A stretch of 38,453 nucleotides of DNA from assembly GCA_041911695.1 (NCBI GenBank), contig JAYROM010000161.1, forward strand, positions 1 to 38,453. The letters are read 5' to 3'. The DNA comes from Pseudaeromonas sp041911695 (lineage in GTDB: Bacteria > Pseudomonadota > Gammaproteobacteria > Enterobacterales > Aeromonadaceae). Shown here in pieces: positions 7,217 to 15,338 of the stretch; the stretch's first letter is position 1, and each line of letters opens with the position of its first letter. The notes beneath the pieces are model-generated. The model did not search any database. It was given only the letters and a program-made list of their open reading frames with translations, and was not told where the DNA came from. Both the position numbers and the translations under genes were made by a program.

Positions 7217-8497
7217 TTAGAAGGTATAGTTCAGCTGGGTAGAGAACAGCCAGGCCGATGCCGTGGAGGTGTACGGAACGGTGACTGACCCCATGCCCGG
7301 AATAGTCAACGGCTCATCGATATTCACATCCTTACCCTGCAGATAGGCAACACCGGCATCCAGACCCAGCTGGCGGGTCAGCTGATAGCTGGCACCCAGG
7401 GTGTACCACATACGCTCGGTATCCGGGATACTGATCACGTTGTGAGCGGCTTGCTTGTCCAGTGCCAGGCCGGCACGCAGTGTCCAGGCATCGTTGGCAT
7501 ACCAGGTGCCGCCGATGGCATAACGCCAGCTGTCGCTGAACTCCTGATCCTTCTGGAAGCAGACTCCGCCGCTGCAACCGCTGCCAGTGGCCTTCAATGT
7601 CTTGAATACGCTCCAATCAGTCCACTGTACCGAGTAGTGCACAGCAAAACTCTGGTTCAGCTTGTGGTAACCGGAGAATTCAGCAATCGCTGGCAACTCC
7701 AAATCGAGCTTGCCGTTGACCTTGTTAAAGCCAGAGCTGTAGCCAGAGAAGTCGCCATCAAAGCTGAGCGTGCTCTGCGAGCGGTAGGCCAGACCAAAAC
7801 GGTTGTTGGCATTCAGTTCATACAGCGCACCGACGTTCCAGCCAAAGCCCCAGGTCTTGCCTGACAGATTGGCCATTTCGGTGGTTGAGCTCAGCGCGGT
7901 GTTGACGTAAGAGAGGGCCCCAGCACGACGGACCAGCTTGGCATCGGCATAGATGGCGTTCAGGCCGGCACCGAAGCTCCACTGATCGTTCAGTCGCCAG
8001 GAGATATTCGGATTGATGTTCATGGTGGTCAGGTCAGTGTCACCGCCCAGCATGCCGCCGGCGTAACTCTTGTCGAACTCGGTGGCCAGGCCATAGTTGG
8101 TGAACAGTGCCAAGCCGAAGGCCCACTTATCATTCAGCGGCTGGATCAGGTAACCCGCCGGAATCACGGCGCTCGGCGCGATATTATCGGCATCCAGATA
8201 ACTCTTGGGTAACGTCAGCGAACCTACGGAGAGATTATCACGTCCCTTGAGATCGATATTAGGACGGACATAGGTACCGGCGAACGAAATAGAGGTCGAG
8301 GTGAAACGGCTCATCGCCGCCGGATTGCGCGCCAACACGGATGCATTGTCGGCAATGGCAGCTTCACCCGCGAAGGCGCGCCCCAGCCCGGAGGCGGAGT
8401 GTTCATTCAGATTGAAGGCGGCAGCTTGAACGTGAGAATAGCCAAGCGTTGCCAGCAGGGCGCCAACAACCAGGTGAAGTCGAGTCGGTTTCATCAT
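7217..8497 (-). CDS. fadL: FadL/OmpP1-family long-chain fatty acid outer membrane porin
   Basis: A 426-residue outer-membrane beta-barrel that takes up long-chain fatty acids. There is a Sec signal peptide with likely cleavage after HVQA (about residue 25). The plug region carries the family motif with NPA (in VLARNPAAMSRF), alternating beta strands fill the rest, and the chain ends in an aromatic Phe (LNYTF), as barrel proteins do. Two ATGs in tandem (8497 and 8494) share one Shine-Dalgarno (AAGGA on the minus strand), so either may be used. The gene is monocistronic, with its own terminator. Some family members carry other hydrophobic compounds, but nearby fadI-fadJ fits fatty-acid use. Confidence 0.92.
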   Translation of the reverse strand: MMKPTRLHLVVGALLATLGYSHVQAAAFNLNEHSASGLGRAFAGEAAIADNASVLARNPAAMSRFTSTSISFAGTYVRPNIDLKGRDNLSVGSLTLPKSYLDADNIAPSAVIPAGYLIQPLNDKWAFGLALFTNYGLATEFDKSYAGGMLGGDTDLTTMNINPNISWRLNDQWSFGAGLNAIYADAKLVRRAGALSYVNTALSSTTEMANLSGKTWGFGWNVGALYELNANNRFGLAYRSQSTLSFDGDFSGYSSGFNKVNGKLDLELPAIAEFSGYHKLNQSFAVHYSVQWTDWSVFKTLKATGSGCSGGVCFQKDQEFSDSWRYAIGGTWYANDAWTLRAGLALDKQAAHNVISIPDTERMWYTLGASYQLTRQLGLDAGVAYLQGKDVNIDEPLTIPGMGSVTVPYTSTASAWLFSTQLNYTF

Positions 8498-8527
8498 GAG
8501 GGTTCCTTTCGTGTTGCTATCTTTAAT

Positions 8528-8585
8528 TGGTCTGTTATTGGGCCGTGAATATTACGTGTCCGCTCAACAGTGACAAATCAGACCA
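8528..8585 (-). promoter_or_regulatory. Possible FadR-like half-sites upstream of fadL
   Basis: TGGTCTG (8528-8534) and its exact complement CAGACCA (8579-8585) flank the likely fadL promoter region. Each resembles half of the E. coli FadR palindrome TGGTCNGACCA; the right-hand one matches 7 of 10 fixed positions. E. coli fadL also carries two FadR sites. The match is partial and no FadR gene is visible in this window. Confidence 0.3.
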
Positions 8586-8730
8586 GCAGGCCAAGCATAG
8601 TTAACAAAGCGAAAAAAAATGAAAATTGCGACTTATGTCGACTATTGATGGCATCAATGGCCAGTGGCGGGGAACAATCTCCGGTAACCCCTGCATGGCT
8701 AACAATGAGGGCGCGAAGAACAAGTGTCGC

Positions 8731-10368
8731 TCAGAACAGACCTTCGGGGTTGATCTGTTGTTGGGGGGCTAGGTGGGCAGGGCGCCAGCGCTGCAGAGCC
8801 TGGCGCAGGGAGGTGCCTTGCCAGGGGGCTGGAGTGGGGGCATAGCAAGCTGCTAACAGCGCGTCGAGTTCGTTCGCCATCTGTGGGTAGCAGGGCAGGG
8901 TTGTCAGGCCGGTCACGGCCTGCCCCGGCCAACGCCACTGTGCCCACCTTAGCAAGGCCAGTTGTGTCCGCTCTGGATTGCCGGATGCAATCGCTTGTCC
9001 GAGCTGCTGCCAGTGACGATGAGACTGCCAGCGTCGATGTAGAAATTGACGCCAAGGGGTGCAGATCCGGGTTGGCCACAGCAAGACACCGAGGCAACCG
9101 CTCACCAGTACGATCAGGGCGGCATAGCCAAGCCGACTTGTTGTGTGCGGCGTGACATCCTGCGCGGCGGCCTGCTCGGTATCCCGCAGGGATGCGGGGG
9201 CGATGTGCGGTGTCACCAAGGTCACTGTGGCGTCGTCGCGCTGCTGGGTCAGCGTATTCCACCAGGGAATAGTTAAGGGCGGCAGCGGATGTTGTCCCGC
9301 TTGCTGCGGCAGCGCGATGTAATGGAGTACCCGGGTGGCCAGCAGGGTATCGCCCTCGCGTTGCTCCTGGGATTCGGTCTGATCAAGGTAGATCTTCCAT
9401 GCCGGGCTATCCACTGGCGTGATGTCAGGGAGATCGGTGGCCAGATTGGCGGCGCCCTGCATGGTGATTTGAAAATGCAGTGGCGCGCCCACCCGCGGGG
9501 CGTTGTCGGTTGTCGGTGGATGGTTTTGTGCGGTCTCGCGTTGTGGTGGCGGCATCCAGCGCGCAGATAACCGTATCTGTTCACTTTGCAGGACGGGGGC
9601 ATCGGTAGGTCGGGCGGCAATCTCGAGCGTGCTGTCGGCCGTGGTCTGGCGGAATGGCCGGCGTTGGTGAGCGGCAAGATAGCTGCCCTCGACCTGTGCC
9701 CCCCACAGCGTTTGCTTGCCGGTGTGCTGCGGGCGAATAAGGTACAGACGCTCGATCACCGGTACATTTTGCCCGGCCACCCTTTCACTGCGTTGTTGAT
9801 CGTCTCCCCACGGGATGAGGGAAACATCTGCCAGCATCGGTGGCGCTATCTTGTCGATTTGTACACCGGGTAGCAGGCGGATGCGAAGTTGATACAGCCC
9901 CAGTCCGCCCGGATTTTTCGGGGCCAGCAACAGGCTCCCTTCGACCACGGTAGGGAGTGCTGCCGGGTTTGCGCTGCCCGCCTGATAACGTACGCGCAGC
10001 GGCAGGGTGTGGGTCATGGTGCCGTCTGGATGCAAGGTATCAGTCACTGCCAGCGCAGGCAGTGCCAAACTGCCCCAAGGCTGATCGGGTCTGGCCGTCA
10101 GTGGGATCTCCCAGCGGCTGTGTTGGCCGCCGTCGACCAGTGTGAAACGCAGTGCACCAATAATAAAGCGGCTAAATAACGGGCGGATATCCATCGCCTC
10201 AGCGGGAAGAGGGCGGTCGGCCTGAATCGTCAGGGTCATGGTCTCGTCAGCATGCAAGACGTTGCGATCCAGATGTTGCTCCAGTTGTAACGCCCATGCC
10301 GAGGGGAGGAGCATTGCAACAAGCCACCCCCATCGAAGTAACCTAATGGCTTTGTGCAGCCTTACCAT
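8731..10368 (-). CDS. batD: BatD-like protein (oxygen tolerance family)
   Basis: A 545-residue envelope protein, last gene of the MoxR/Bat operon. It has an N-terminal signal peptide (WGWLVAMLLPSAWA), a long periplasmic region of beta-sandwich type (LEQHLDRNVLHADETMTL onward), a membrane helix near residue 415-435 (YAALIVLVSGCLGVLLWP), and a cytoplasmic tail. BatD proteins occur with Bat VWA proteins in aerotolerance or envelope-stress operons, but their molecular role is unsettled. The ATG overlaps the preceding stop by 7 bases, and GGAGG stands 7 bases upstream, so translation is probably coupled. Confidence 0.82.
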   Translation of the reverse strand: MVRLHKAIRLLRWGWLVAMLLPSAWALQLEQHLDRNVLHADETMTLTIQADRPLPAEAMDIRPLFSRFIIGALRFTLVDGGQHSRWEIPLTARPDQPWGSLALPALAVTDTLHPDGTMTHTLPLRVRYQAGSANPAALPTVVEGSLLLAPKNPGGLGLYQLRIRLLPGVQIDKIAPPMLADVSLIPWGDDQQRSERVAGQNVPVIERLYLIRPQHTGKQTLWGAQVEGSYLAAHQRRPFRQTTADSTLEIAARPTDAPVLQSEQIRLSARWMPPPQRETAQNHPPTTDNAPRVGAPLHFQITMQGAANLATDLPDITPVDSPAWKIYLDQTESQEQREGDTLLATRVLHYIALPQQAGQHPLPPLTIPWWNTLTQQRDDATVTLVTPHIAPASLRDTEQAAAQDVTPHTTSRLGYAALIVLVSGCLGVLLWPTRICTPWRQFLHRRWQSHRHWQQLGQAIASGNPERTQLALLRWAQWRWPGQAVTGLTTLPCYPQMANELDALLAACYAPTPAPWQGTSLRQALQRWRPAHLAPQQQINPEGLF

Positions 10369-11843
10369 GATTGCGCCTCCGGCAGACGCATGCGCTTCTG
10401 CTGTTGCAGTCGCAGGCGATTACGCATGAGTTTAATCGGGTCTGCAGCGGGCAACGCGGTGGCGGTACCCGATGCGGGTGAGGCGGGTGCTGTCGTTTGG
10501 CGGTCTGTCGCTTGTTGATGTTGCCACGCCAGCAGCAGTGACCGGTTATAGCGGGCATCCTCCAATGCAGGGTCTCGTTGCAGCGCAGCGGTATAGGCGC
10601 TAATCGCCTCATCAATCGCCTGCATTTTGGCGTAGGCATTGCCCAAGTTGTACAGGGCCTGGGCCGAGTCGCCGGCGTTTTGATAGGCCAGCGCCGCTGC
10701 CGGGTAGTTCCCTGCACGATACCAGGCATTGCCCTGCCACATCGGGGTAGTAAATTGTTGCGCGGCCTGGCGCCACTGGCCGGCCTGCCAAGCCTGCCAG
10801 CCTGGTTGTTCATCGGCACGGGCTGGTGCCGGCGCCCAGCCAAGCGGCAGGATCAGCACAACAAACAGCCAACCACGTCGAAATAGAATAAGACAGGGGA
10901 GCAATGCTGGCAGCAACCAATATCCAACCTCTTGTGCGGGTTGGATATGTGCCCGTGCTTGATGCAGGTCCATCGTGGCTGTGCCGTGCAGGGCGCCCAG
11001 ACTGGCGGGCTGATCCGCCCGGGCGAACTGTCCGCCTGATGTGGCAGCGAGTTCGGCCAACGCCGCTAACGGAGTACGCGCGATCACCAGATCGCCGGTG
11101 CGTTGCTTCTGTACCCCCCCGCCCGGTAGTGGGATCGGCGAACCCGTCGGTGTGCCCACCGCCAACACATCCAGTGGCTGATGTTGGGCCGCCAGGGTAT
11201 GCAGGATACTGTCGCTTTGCTCGGTGCGGATATCGTCCGTGATCAACAACAATCGCCCCGGTCTGGTCTGGCGCGTCAGCAGTGCCAGCCCTTCGCGTAC
11301 CGCCAACTGGGGGCGGGAGCCGGCGACTGGCATCACATCCGGCGTCAACTCATCGAGCAAGAAGCGTAAGGTCGTATGGTCAGCCGTTGGTGGGGTGATG
11401 ATATAGGCATCCCCGGCATAGGCGATCAGTGCAATCCGCTGACCTGGCGCCTCTGTCGCCAGATTATTCAGGATCTGGCGGGCCTGGACCAAGCGAGAGG
11501 GGGGCAGGTCATCGGCCAGCATTGAGGTGGAGATATCCAGCATCCATACCCAGACATCATCACGTTGATAGAGGCTTTGATCGGTCAGTTGACGTGCTGG
11601 ACCGCACAATGCCAGTACCAGCAGGGTCCAGGGAAACCATAACCAGTACAGTTTGCGTGAGCTCTTGCTTGCGTGCGCTGGCTTTGTCGTTGTGGCGTGA
11701 TAGCCCTCGCGCAGATAACGCAGCAAATCCGGTCGGATCAGGCTCTGTGTCCGCTGCTGACGACGCCAGTGCCATAACAGCACCAGCCAAGGAACCCACC
11801 ATAATAAGGCCCATATCGGGCGCAGTAATGTCCACTCAGCCAT
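10362..11843 (-). CDS. Fused VWA-TPR protein (BatB + BatC type)
   Basis: A 493-residue inner-membrane protein. Two N-terminal membrane helices (about 10-26 and 65-80) precede a von Willebrand A domain with the MIDAS motif Asp103-x-Ser105-x-Ser107 (DISTS) and a later acidic LITDDIRT. A further hydrophobic pair follows near 310-340, then a TPR block (NAWYRAGNYPAAALAYQNAG and LYNLGNAYAKMQ) and a basic, Gln-rich tail. In Bacteroides the VWA (BatB) and TPR (BatC) proteins are separate; here they are one chain. The start overlaps the BatA-like stop by 8 bases. The VWA domain probably binds a metal-dependent partner at the periplasmic face. Confidence 0.85.
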   Translation of the reverse strand: MAEWTLLRPIWALLWWVPWLVLLWHWRRQQRTQSLIRPDLLRYLREGYHATTTKPAHASKSSRKLYWLWFPWTLLVLALCGPARQLTDQSLYQRDDVWVWMLDISTSMLADDLPPSRLVQARQILNNLATEAPGQRIALIAYAGDAYIITPPTADHTTLRFLLDELTPDVMPVAGSRPQLAVREGLALLTRQTRPGRLLLITDDIRTEQSDSILHTLAAQHQPLDVLAVGTPTGSPIPLPGGGVQKQRTGDLVIARTPLAALAELAATSGGQFARADQPASLGALHGTATMDLHQARAHIQPAQEVGYWLLPALLPCLILFRRGWLFVVLILPLGWAPAPARADEQPGWQAWQAGQWRQAAQQFTTPMWQGNAWYRAGNYPAAALAYQNAGDSAQALYNLGNAYAKMQAIDEAISAYTAALQRDPALEDARYNRSLLLAWQHQQATDRQTTAPASPASGTATALPAADPIKLMRNRLRLQQQKRMRLPEAQSW

Positions 11844-12783
11844 GTTGTTGCCTTATCCGCCACAGCAGCATCAGTACCAGCAGCGCCATGGCTGCCAGTG
11901 GCCAGGAAAATAACTCAGTGCGAGGGTAATATGGCCGTTGTCCGGTTTCCCGTGGCTCCAGACGGTTGATCTCCTGATAGATGTGCGCCAGCGCATCCGG
12001 GTCGCGAGCTCGAAAGTACTGTCCGCCCGTCTGATGTGCCATGGCTTGTAATAGCGGCTCATCCAGATCTGTCTGCTGAGTGGCTACCTGGTCCAGCGGT
12101 TCGGCGCCAAAGCCGATGCTATAGATGCGCAGCCCTGCAGCCTGCGCACGCTGTATGGCGGCATATGGGTTGACGATCCCCACGGTTTCCCGACCATCAC
12201 TGAGCAGCACCAGCAGACGCTGCTGCGATCCCTCCAGACGGCTGCGCGCGATGGCCATGTCGATCCCTTCACCCAGCGCGGTCAGACTCCCCGCCATACT
12301 GAAGTCCAGCTCATCGACGAACGATTGCAGGGTTTGCCAATCATTGGTTAGCGGCGCCATGGTGTAGGCGTGATCCGCAAACAGGATCAACCCCATCCGG
12401 TCGCCGGCGCGTTGGGCGATAAAGTGGTGCAGTTGTGCTTTGACTACGGCCAGACGAGAGACGGATTGACCTTCTTGCTGCATATCTCGCGTCCGCATGC
12501 TATCCGACAGATCCACGGCCAGCAGAATATCGCGGTAGGGGGTGTCCAGGGGAAGGGGTTCGCCATGCCATACCGGTCTGGCCAATGCCAGCAACAACAG
12601 GCACCAGGCCAGCCAGGCGCCGGCATGTGTCCACGCATCTTGCTGAGGCGCCTGCGGGGATAGATGGGGCAGGCTGGCGATATACAGCGGACGTTGCAGC
12701 AGTCGTTGTCGCGCCGGCATCCAGCGCAACAGCAGGGGCAAGGGCAGCAGGATGAGCCACCAGGGCCAGTTCAGTGCCAGCAC
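11836..12783 (-). CDS. batA: BatA-like VWA-domain membrane protein
   Basis: A 315-residue protein with N-terminal membrane segments (NWPWWLILLPLPLLLRWM and AWCLLLLALARP), a von Willebrand A domain with intact MIDAS Asp91-x-Ser93-x-Ser95 (DLSDS) and LSDGRETVG, and a C-terminal membrane anchor (WPLAAMALLVLMLLW). The GTG start at 12783 is chosen because GGAGG lies 6 bases upstream and the membrane segment then begins at once. The longer frame up to 12945 overlaps the upstream gene by about 170 bases and adds an uncharacteristic sequence. With this start the overlap with the DUF4381 gene is 13 bases. Confidence 0.85.
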   Translation of the reverse strand: MLALNWPWWLILLPLPLLLRWMPARQRLLQRPLYIASLPHLSPQAPQQDAWTHAGAWLAWCLLLLALARPVWHGEPLPLDTPYRDILLAVDLSDSMRTRDMQQEGQSVSRLAVVKAQLHHFIAQRAGDRMGLILFADHAYTMAPLTNDWQTLQSFVDELDFSMAGSLTALGEGIDMAIARSRLEGSQQRLLVLLSDGRETVGIVNPYAAIQRAQAAGLRIYSIGFGAEPLDQVATQQTDLDEPLLQAMAHQTGGQYFRARDPDALAHIYQEINRLEPRETGQRPYYPRTELFSWPLAAMALLVLMLLWRIRQQHG

Positions 12784-13259
12784 AGACGCCTCCACAACTG
12801 GGTGAGCCACCAGCGGCGGCAGCAACACCACACCTGGAGGTACTCCTCCGCACTGCAAGTCTGACCAGCATAGAGCCAGGCCGACCAGCGTGCTGCAACG
12901 GTATGCCAGGGAGACTTGCCTTGCTGGGCTAGCCAAGTGAGCCATGCGTCGCCAGATAAGGCTGCTACCTCCTGACGCGGTGCGATCAGCAGCGCAGTGG
13001 CTTTGAGCCAGCGGTTCAGGGCCGGAATATCACCAGGAAAAGAGGTCACCGCTGTCGCCGATGACGGCATGTGTCGCAGTCGATAGAGTTGCCATCCGGC
13101 ACGAACCAGGGGAGCACACCGCCACAGACAGAGTGTCAAACCTGCACCCAGCAGCAGAAGGGTCAGATACCAGCCCCATGGTGTGGGGGTCGGCAGCGTG
13201 GGGGGCGGTCCCGGCTGAATGTCGCGCAGTTGGGCCAAGGTTTGTGTCAAATCGCGCAT
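12771..13259 (-). CDS. DUF4381 family membrane protein
   Basis: A 162-residue protein with a proline-rich N-terminus (QPGPPPTLPTPTPWGWY), one membrane helix (about 30-52, LTLLLLGAGLTLCLWRCAPL) and a cytoplasmic helical domain containing LNRWLKATALLIAPRQEVAALSG cut here to its key part, WLTWLAQQG. This layout and its place between DUF58 and BatA genes fit DUF4381. The function is unknown; it is presumed to work with the MoxR/VWA machinery. Its ATG overlaps the DUF58 stop in an ATGA. Confidence 0.75.
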   Translation of the reverse strand: MRDLTQTLAQLRDIQPGPPPTLPTPTPWGWYLTLLLLGAGLTLCLWRCAPLVRAGWQLYRLRHMPSSATAVTSFPGDIPALNRWLKATALLIAPRQEVAALSGDAWLTWLAQQGKSPWHTVAARWSAWLYAGQTCSAEEYLQVWCCCRRWWLTQLWRRLCWH

Positions 13260-14140
13260 CAGGTCGGCTCCTTGCCACTGAGACGTCGAGCGGCATCCAG
13301 GCGAAAAGCGCGTTGGCAGGTATCGTGCAATTGGCGCTGGATCCCTGCCTGCCGATGGCGGGCTATCTGCCGGTAGTGCTGCACGAATGCGGCATCATGC
13401 ATGCCCAGCCAGCCAAGCTGGCGACCATTCTCTACCTCCAGTGCGCCTTGGCCCTGCACCTGCTCTTCCAGTGCATCGGTAATCTGGTAGCAGAAGACCT
13501 GCTGACTGTTATGCAGTCGGCGTAACCATAGCCAGGCACTGTCATCCATTCGGAAGAAGTCACTGATGATATGGATTTGGCTGCCCGGGCGAACCAACTC
13601 CGACAGGCGTTGGAGTGCCTGGCGCAGGCTATGCGTTGCCGCGGGCCGGGTCAGTCCTTGTTGATAATGGGCCAGCAGGTGTTGTAGCCAACGTAGCAGG
13701 TCCCGTCGCCGCCCAGCAGGGGGATGATAGTGTAGCGACTCACCGAGCAGCACCAGGCCACCGATACGGTCGCCCTGCTGTAATGCCTGCCAGGCGGCGG
13801 CGGCCGCGAGCAGGGTTCCGAGACGCGCCTTGAGCTGACCTTGCGAGCCAAAGTACATGGCGGGATCGAGATCCAACAGAGTGTAAACGCAGCGATCCCG
13901 CTCCTCGCGAAACAATTTGGTATGGGGTTTCCCGGTGCGGGCGGTGATGCGCCAGTCGATATTGCGGACGTCATCCCCCGGTAGGTAGCCGCGTACCTCG
14001 GCGAACTCCATCCCGCGGCCTCGGCTGGCTGCCCGATACTGGCCACCGCGCAAGTTACTCACTACCTGTCCCGCCAGAAAGCGGTGCAATGGGGGCACCT
14101 GCAGAAGTTGCGGCAAGGCCAGATCAACGCCGGCTATCAT
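13259..14140 (-). CDS. DUF58 domain protein
   Basis: A 293-residue soluble protein with the DUF58 signature GYLPGDDVRNIDWRITART followed by KLFREERD (about residues 50-85) and a VWA-like remainder (LLDLDPAMYFGS; IHIISDFFRMDD). DUF58 proteins almost always sit beside MoxR ATPases and are thought to be part of a chaperone-like complex with them. The start overlaps the moxR stop in ATGA, which indicates translational coupling. Confidence 0.9.
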   Translation of the reverse strand: MIAGVDLALPQLLQVPPLHRFLAGQVVSNLRGGQYRAASRGRGMEFAEVRGYLPGDDVRNIDWRITARTGKPHTKLFREERDRCVYTLLDLDPAMYFGSQGQLKARLGTLLAAAAAWQALQQGDRIGGLVLLGESLHYHPPAGRRRDLLRWLQHLLAHYQQGLTRPAATHSLRQALQRLSELVRPGSQIHIISDFFRMDDSAWLWLRRLHNSQQVFCYQITDALEEQVQGQGALEVENGRQLGWLGMHDAAFVQHYRQIARHRQAGIQRQLHDTCQRAFRLDAARRLSGKEPT

Positions 14141-15093
14141 GGGACAACCACTTTTTGCAGCAGGCGTGCAATCACCTTGTTGGCATCAATGTTGTCTGCT
14201 TCGGCTTCCATGCTCAAAATCAGGCGGTGGCGCAGCACTGGCGCGACGCAATACTGCACGTCATCCGGGGTGACAAATTCACGCCCGGCCAACCAGGCTC
14301 GCACCCGGGCACAGCGGGCGAGGGCACTGGTGGCGCGGGGGCTGGCGCCGTAGCTGATCCAGCGTGCCAGCTCCGGGTCATAGCCCAGGGGGCGCCGGGT
14401 GGCCATGATCAGGCTGACGATATAGTGTTCGATGGCAGGGGCCAGTTTGACCGCTAATACCGACTGGCGTGCGGCAAACAGTGCAGGTTGGCTCAACGCG
14501 GGGGGCTGAACCTGTCGCGTGCCGGATTGTTCAGCATGGCCGAGACGCAGGATCGCCAGTTCGGTGGCCGCATCCGGATAGTTGATCTGCAGATGCAACA
14601 TAAAACGGTCGAGTTGGGCTTCGGGTAACGGATAGGTCCCCTCCTGCTCGAGCGGATTTTGCGTGGCCATCACCAGGAACAGCTCTGGCAGGGCATAGGT
14701 CTTGCGGCCAATGGTGATCTGGCGTTCGGCCATCGCCTCCAACAGCGCACTTTGTACCTTGGCCGGTGCGCGGTTGATTTCATCCGCCAATAGCAGGTTG
14801 TTGAACAAAGGGCCCGGCTGGAAGGCAAAACTGCCATCCTGTGGACGATAGATGTCAGTGCCGGTCAGGTCCGCTGGCAGCAGATCCGGGGTGAACTGGA
14901 TGCGGTGAAAACGGCCTTCCATGCATTCGCCCAGTACCTTGATCGCTCGCGTTTTAGCCAAGCCGGGCGGGCCTTCAACCAGAATATGGCCATCCGCCAG
15001 CAGCGCTGTTAACAGGCCATCGATCAAGTCAGGTTGCCCCAGAACCTGATCATTCAGGTGATTGCGGACGGCAATCACGGTCTCTCTCGACAT
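14137..15093 (-). CDS. MoxR family AAA+ ATPase
   Basis: A 318-residue AAA+ ATPase, first gene of the Bat operon. Walker A is GPPGLAKT (residues 41-48), Walker B LLADEI (Asp104-Glu105), sensor 1 is MATQNP, and the MoxR insert LPEAQLDRFM is present. MoxR ATPases act as chaperones that mature or activate metal- or cofactor-containing partners through VWA proteins; the substrate here is unknown. It is divergent from fadI over a 245-base region that should hold both promoters. Confidence 0.93.
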   Translation of the reverse strand: MSRETVIAVRNHLNDQVLGQPDLIDGLLTALLADGHILVEGPPGLAKTRAIKVLGECMEGRFHRIQFTPDLLPADLTGTDIYRPQDGSFAFQPGPLFNNLLLADEINRAPAKVQSALLEAMAERQITIGRKTYALPELFLVMATQNPLEQEGTYPLPEAQLDRFMLHLQINYPDAATELAILRLGHAEQSGTRQVQPPALSQPALFAARQSVLAVKLAPAIEHYIVSLIMATRRPLGYDPELARWISYGASPRATSALARCARVRAWLAGREFVTPDDVQYCVAPVLRHRLILSMEAEADNIDANKVIARLLQKVVVP

Positions 15094-15279
15094 ATCAGCG
15101 CCTTATCCTCTTCATTTTCCGAATTATCTTAATCGTTCAGGGGGCACATGGGCAGTCCTGCCTGCGGAGCAGTCGGCGGAATTGTGAGCCATATGATGCT
15201 GTTACATCTCTCAAGTCGACGCGTTGTGACAAAAAAGGTGACCGCAGGAAACCATCACAACGGAACGTCGCCTGTATCA

Positions 15280-15307
15280 CGCTGGCCAGCGAAAACTGTA
15301 TTACAGT
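15280..15307 (+). promoter_or_regulatory. Two adjacent palindromes upstream of fadI
   Basis: CGCTGGCCAGCG (15280-15291) is a perfect 12-bp palindrome, and ACTGTATTACAGT (15295-15307) is a perfect 13-base palindrome with one central base. They are three bases apart and end about 30 bases before the fadI ATG, where an operator would be expected. Neither matches FadR or PsrA consensus well, so the regulator is not identified. Confidence 0.45.
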
Positions 15308-15338
15308 CAAAGGGGATAGTGACTGGTGAGGGGGGCGT

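Noticed and set aside
12784..12945. Longer N-terminus for the BatA-like gene
   Set aside because: The extra 54 codons lie inside the DUF4381 gene in another frame. The GTG at 12783 has a strong GGAGG and begins at the membrane segment.
15295..15307. LexA/SOS box upstream of fadI
   Set aside because: The palindrome contains CTG...CAG, but the LexA box needs CTGT-N8-ACAG and here only three bases separate the halves.
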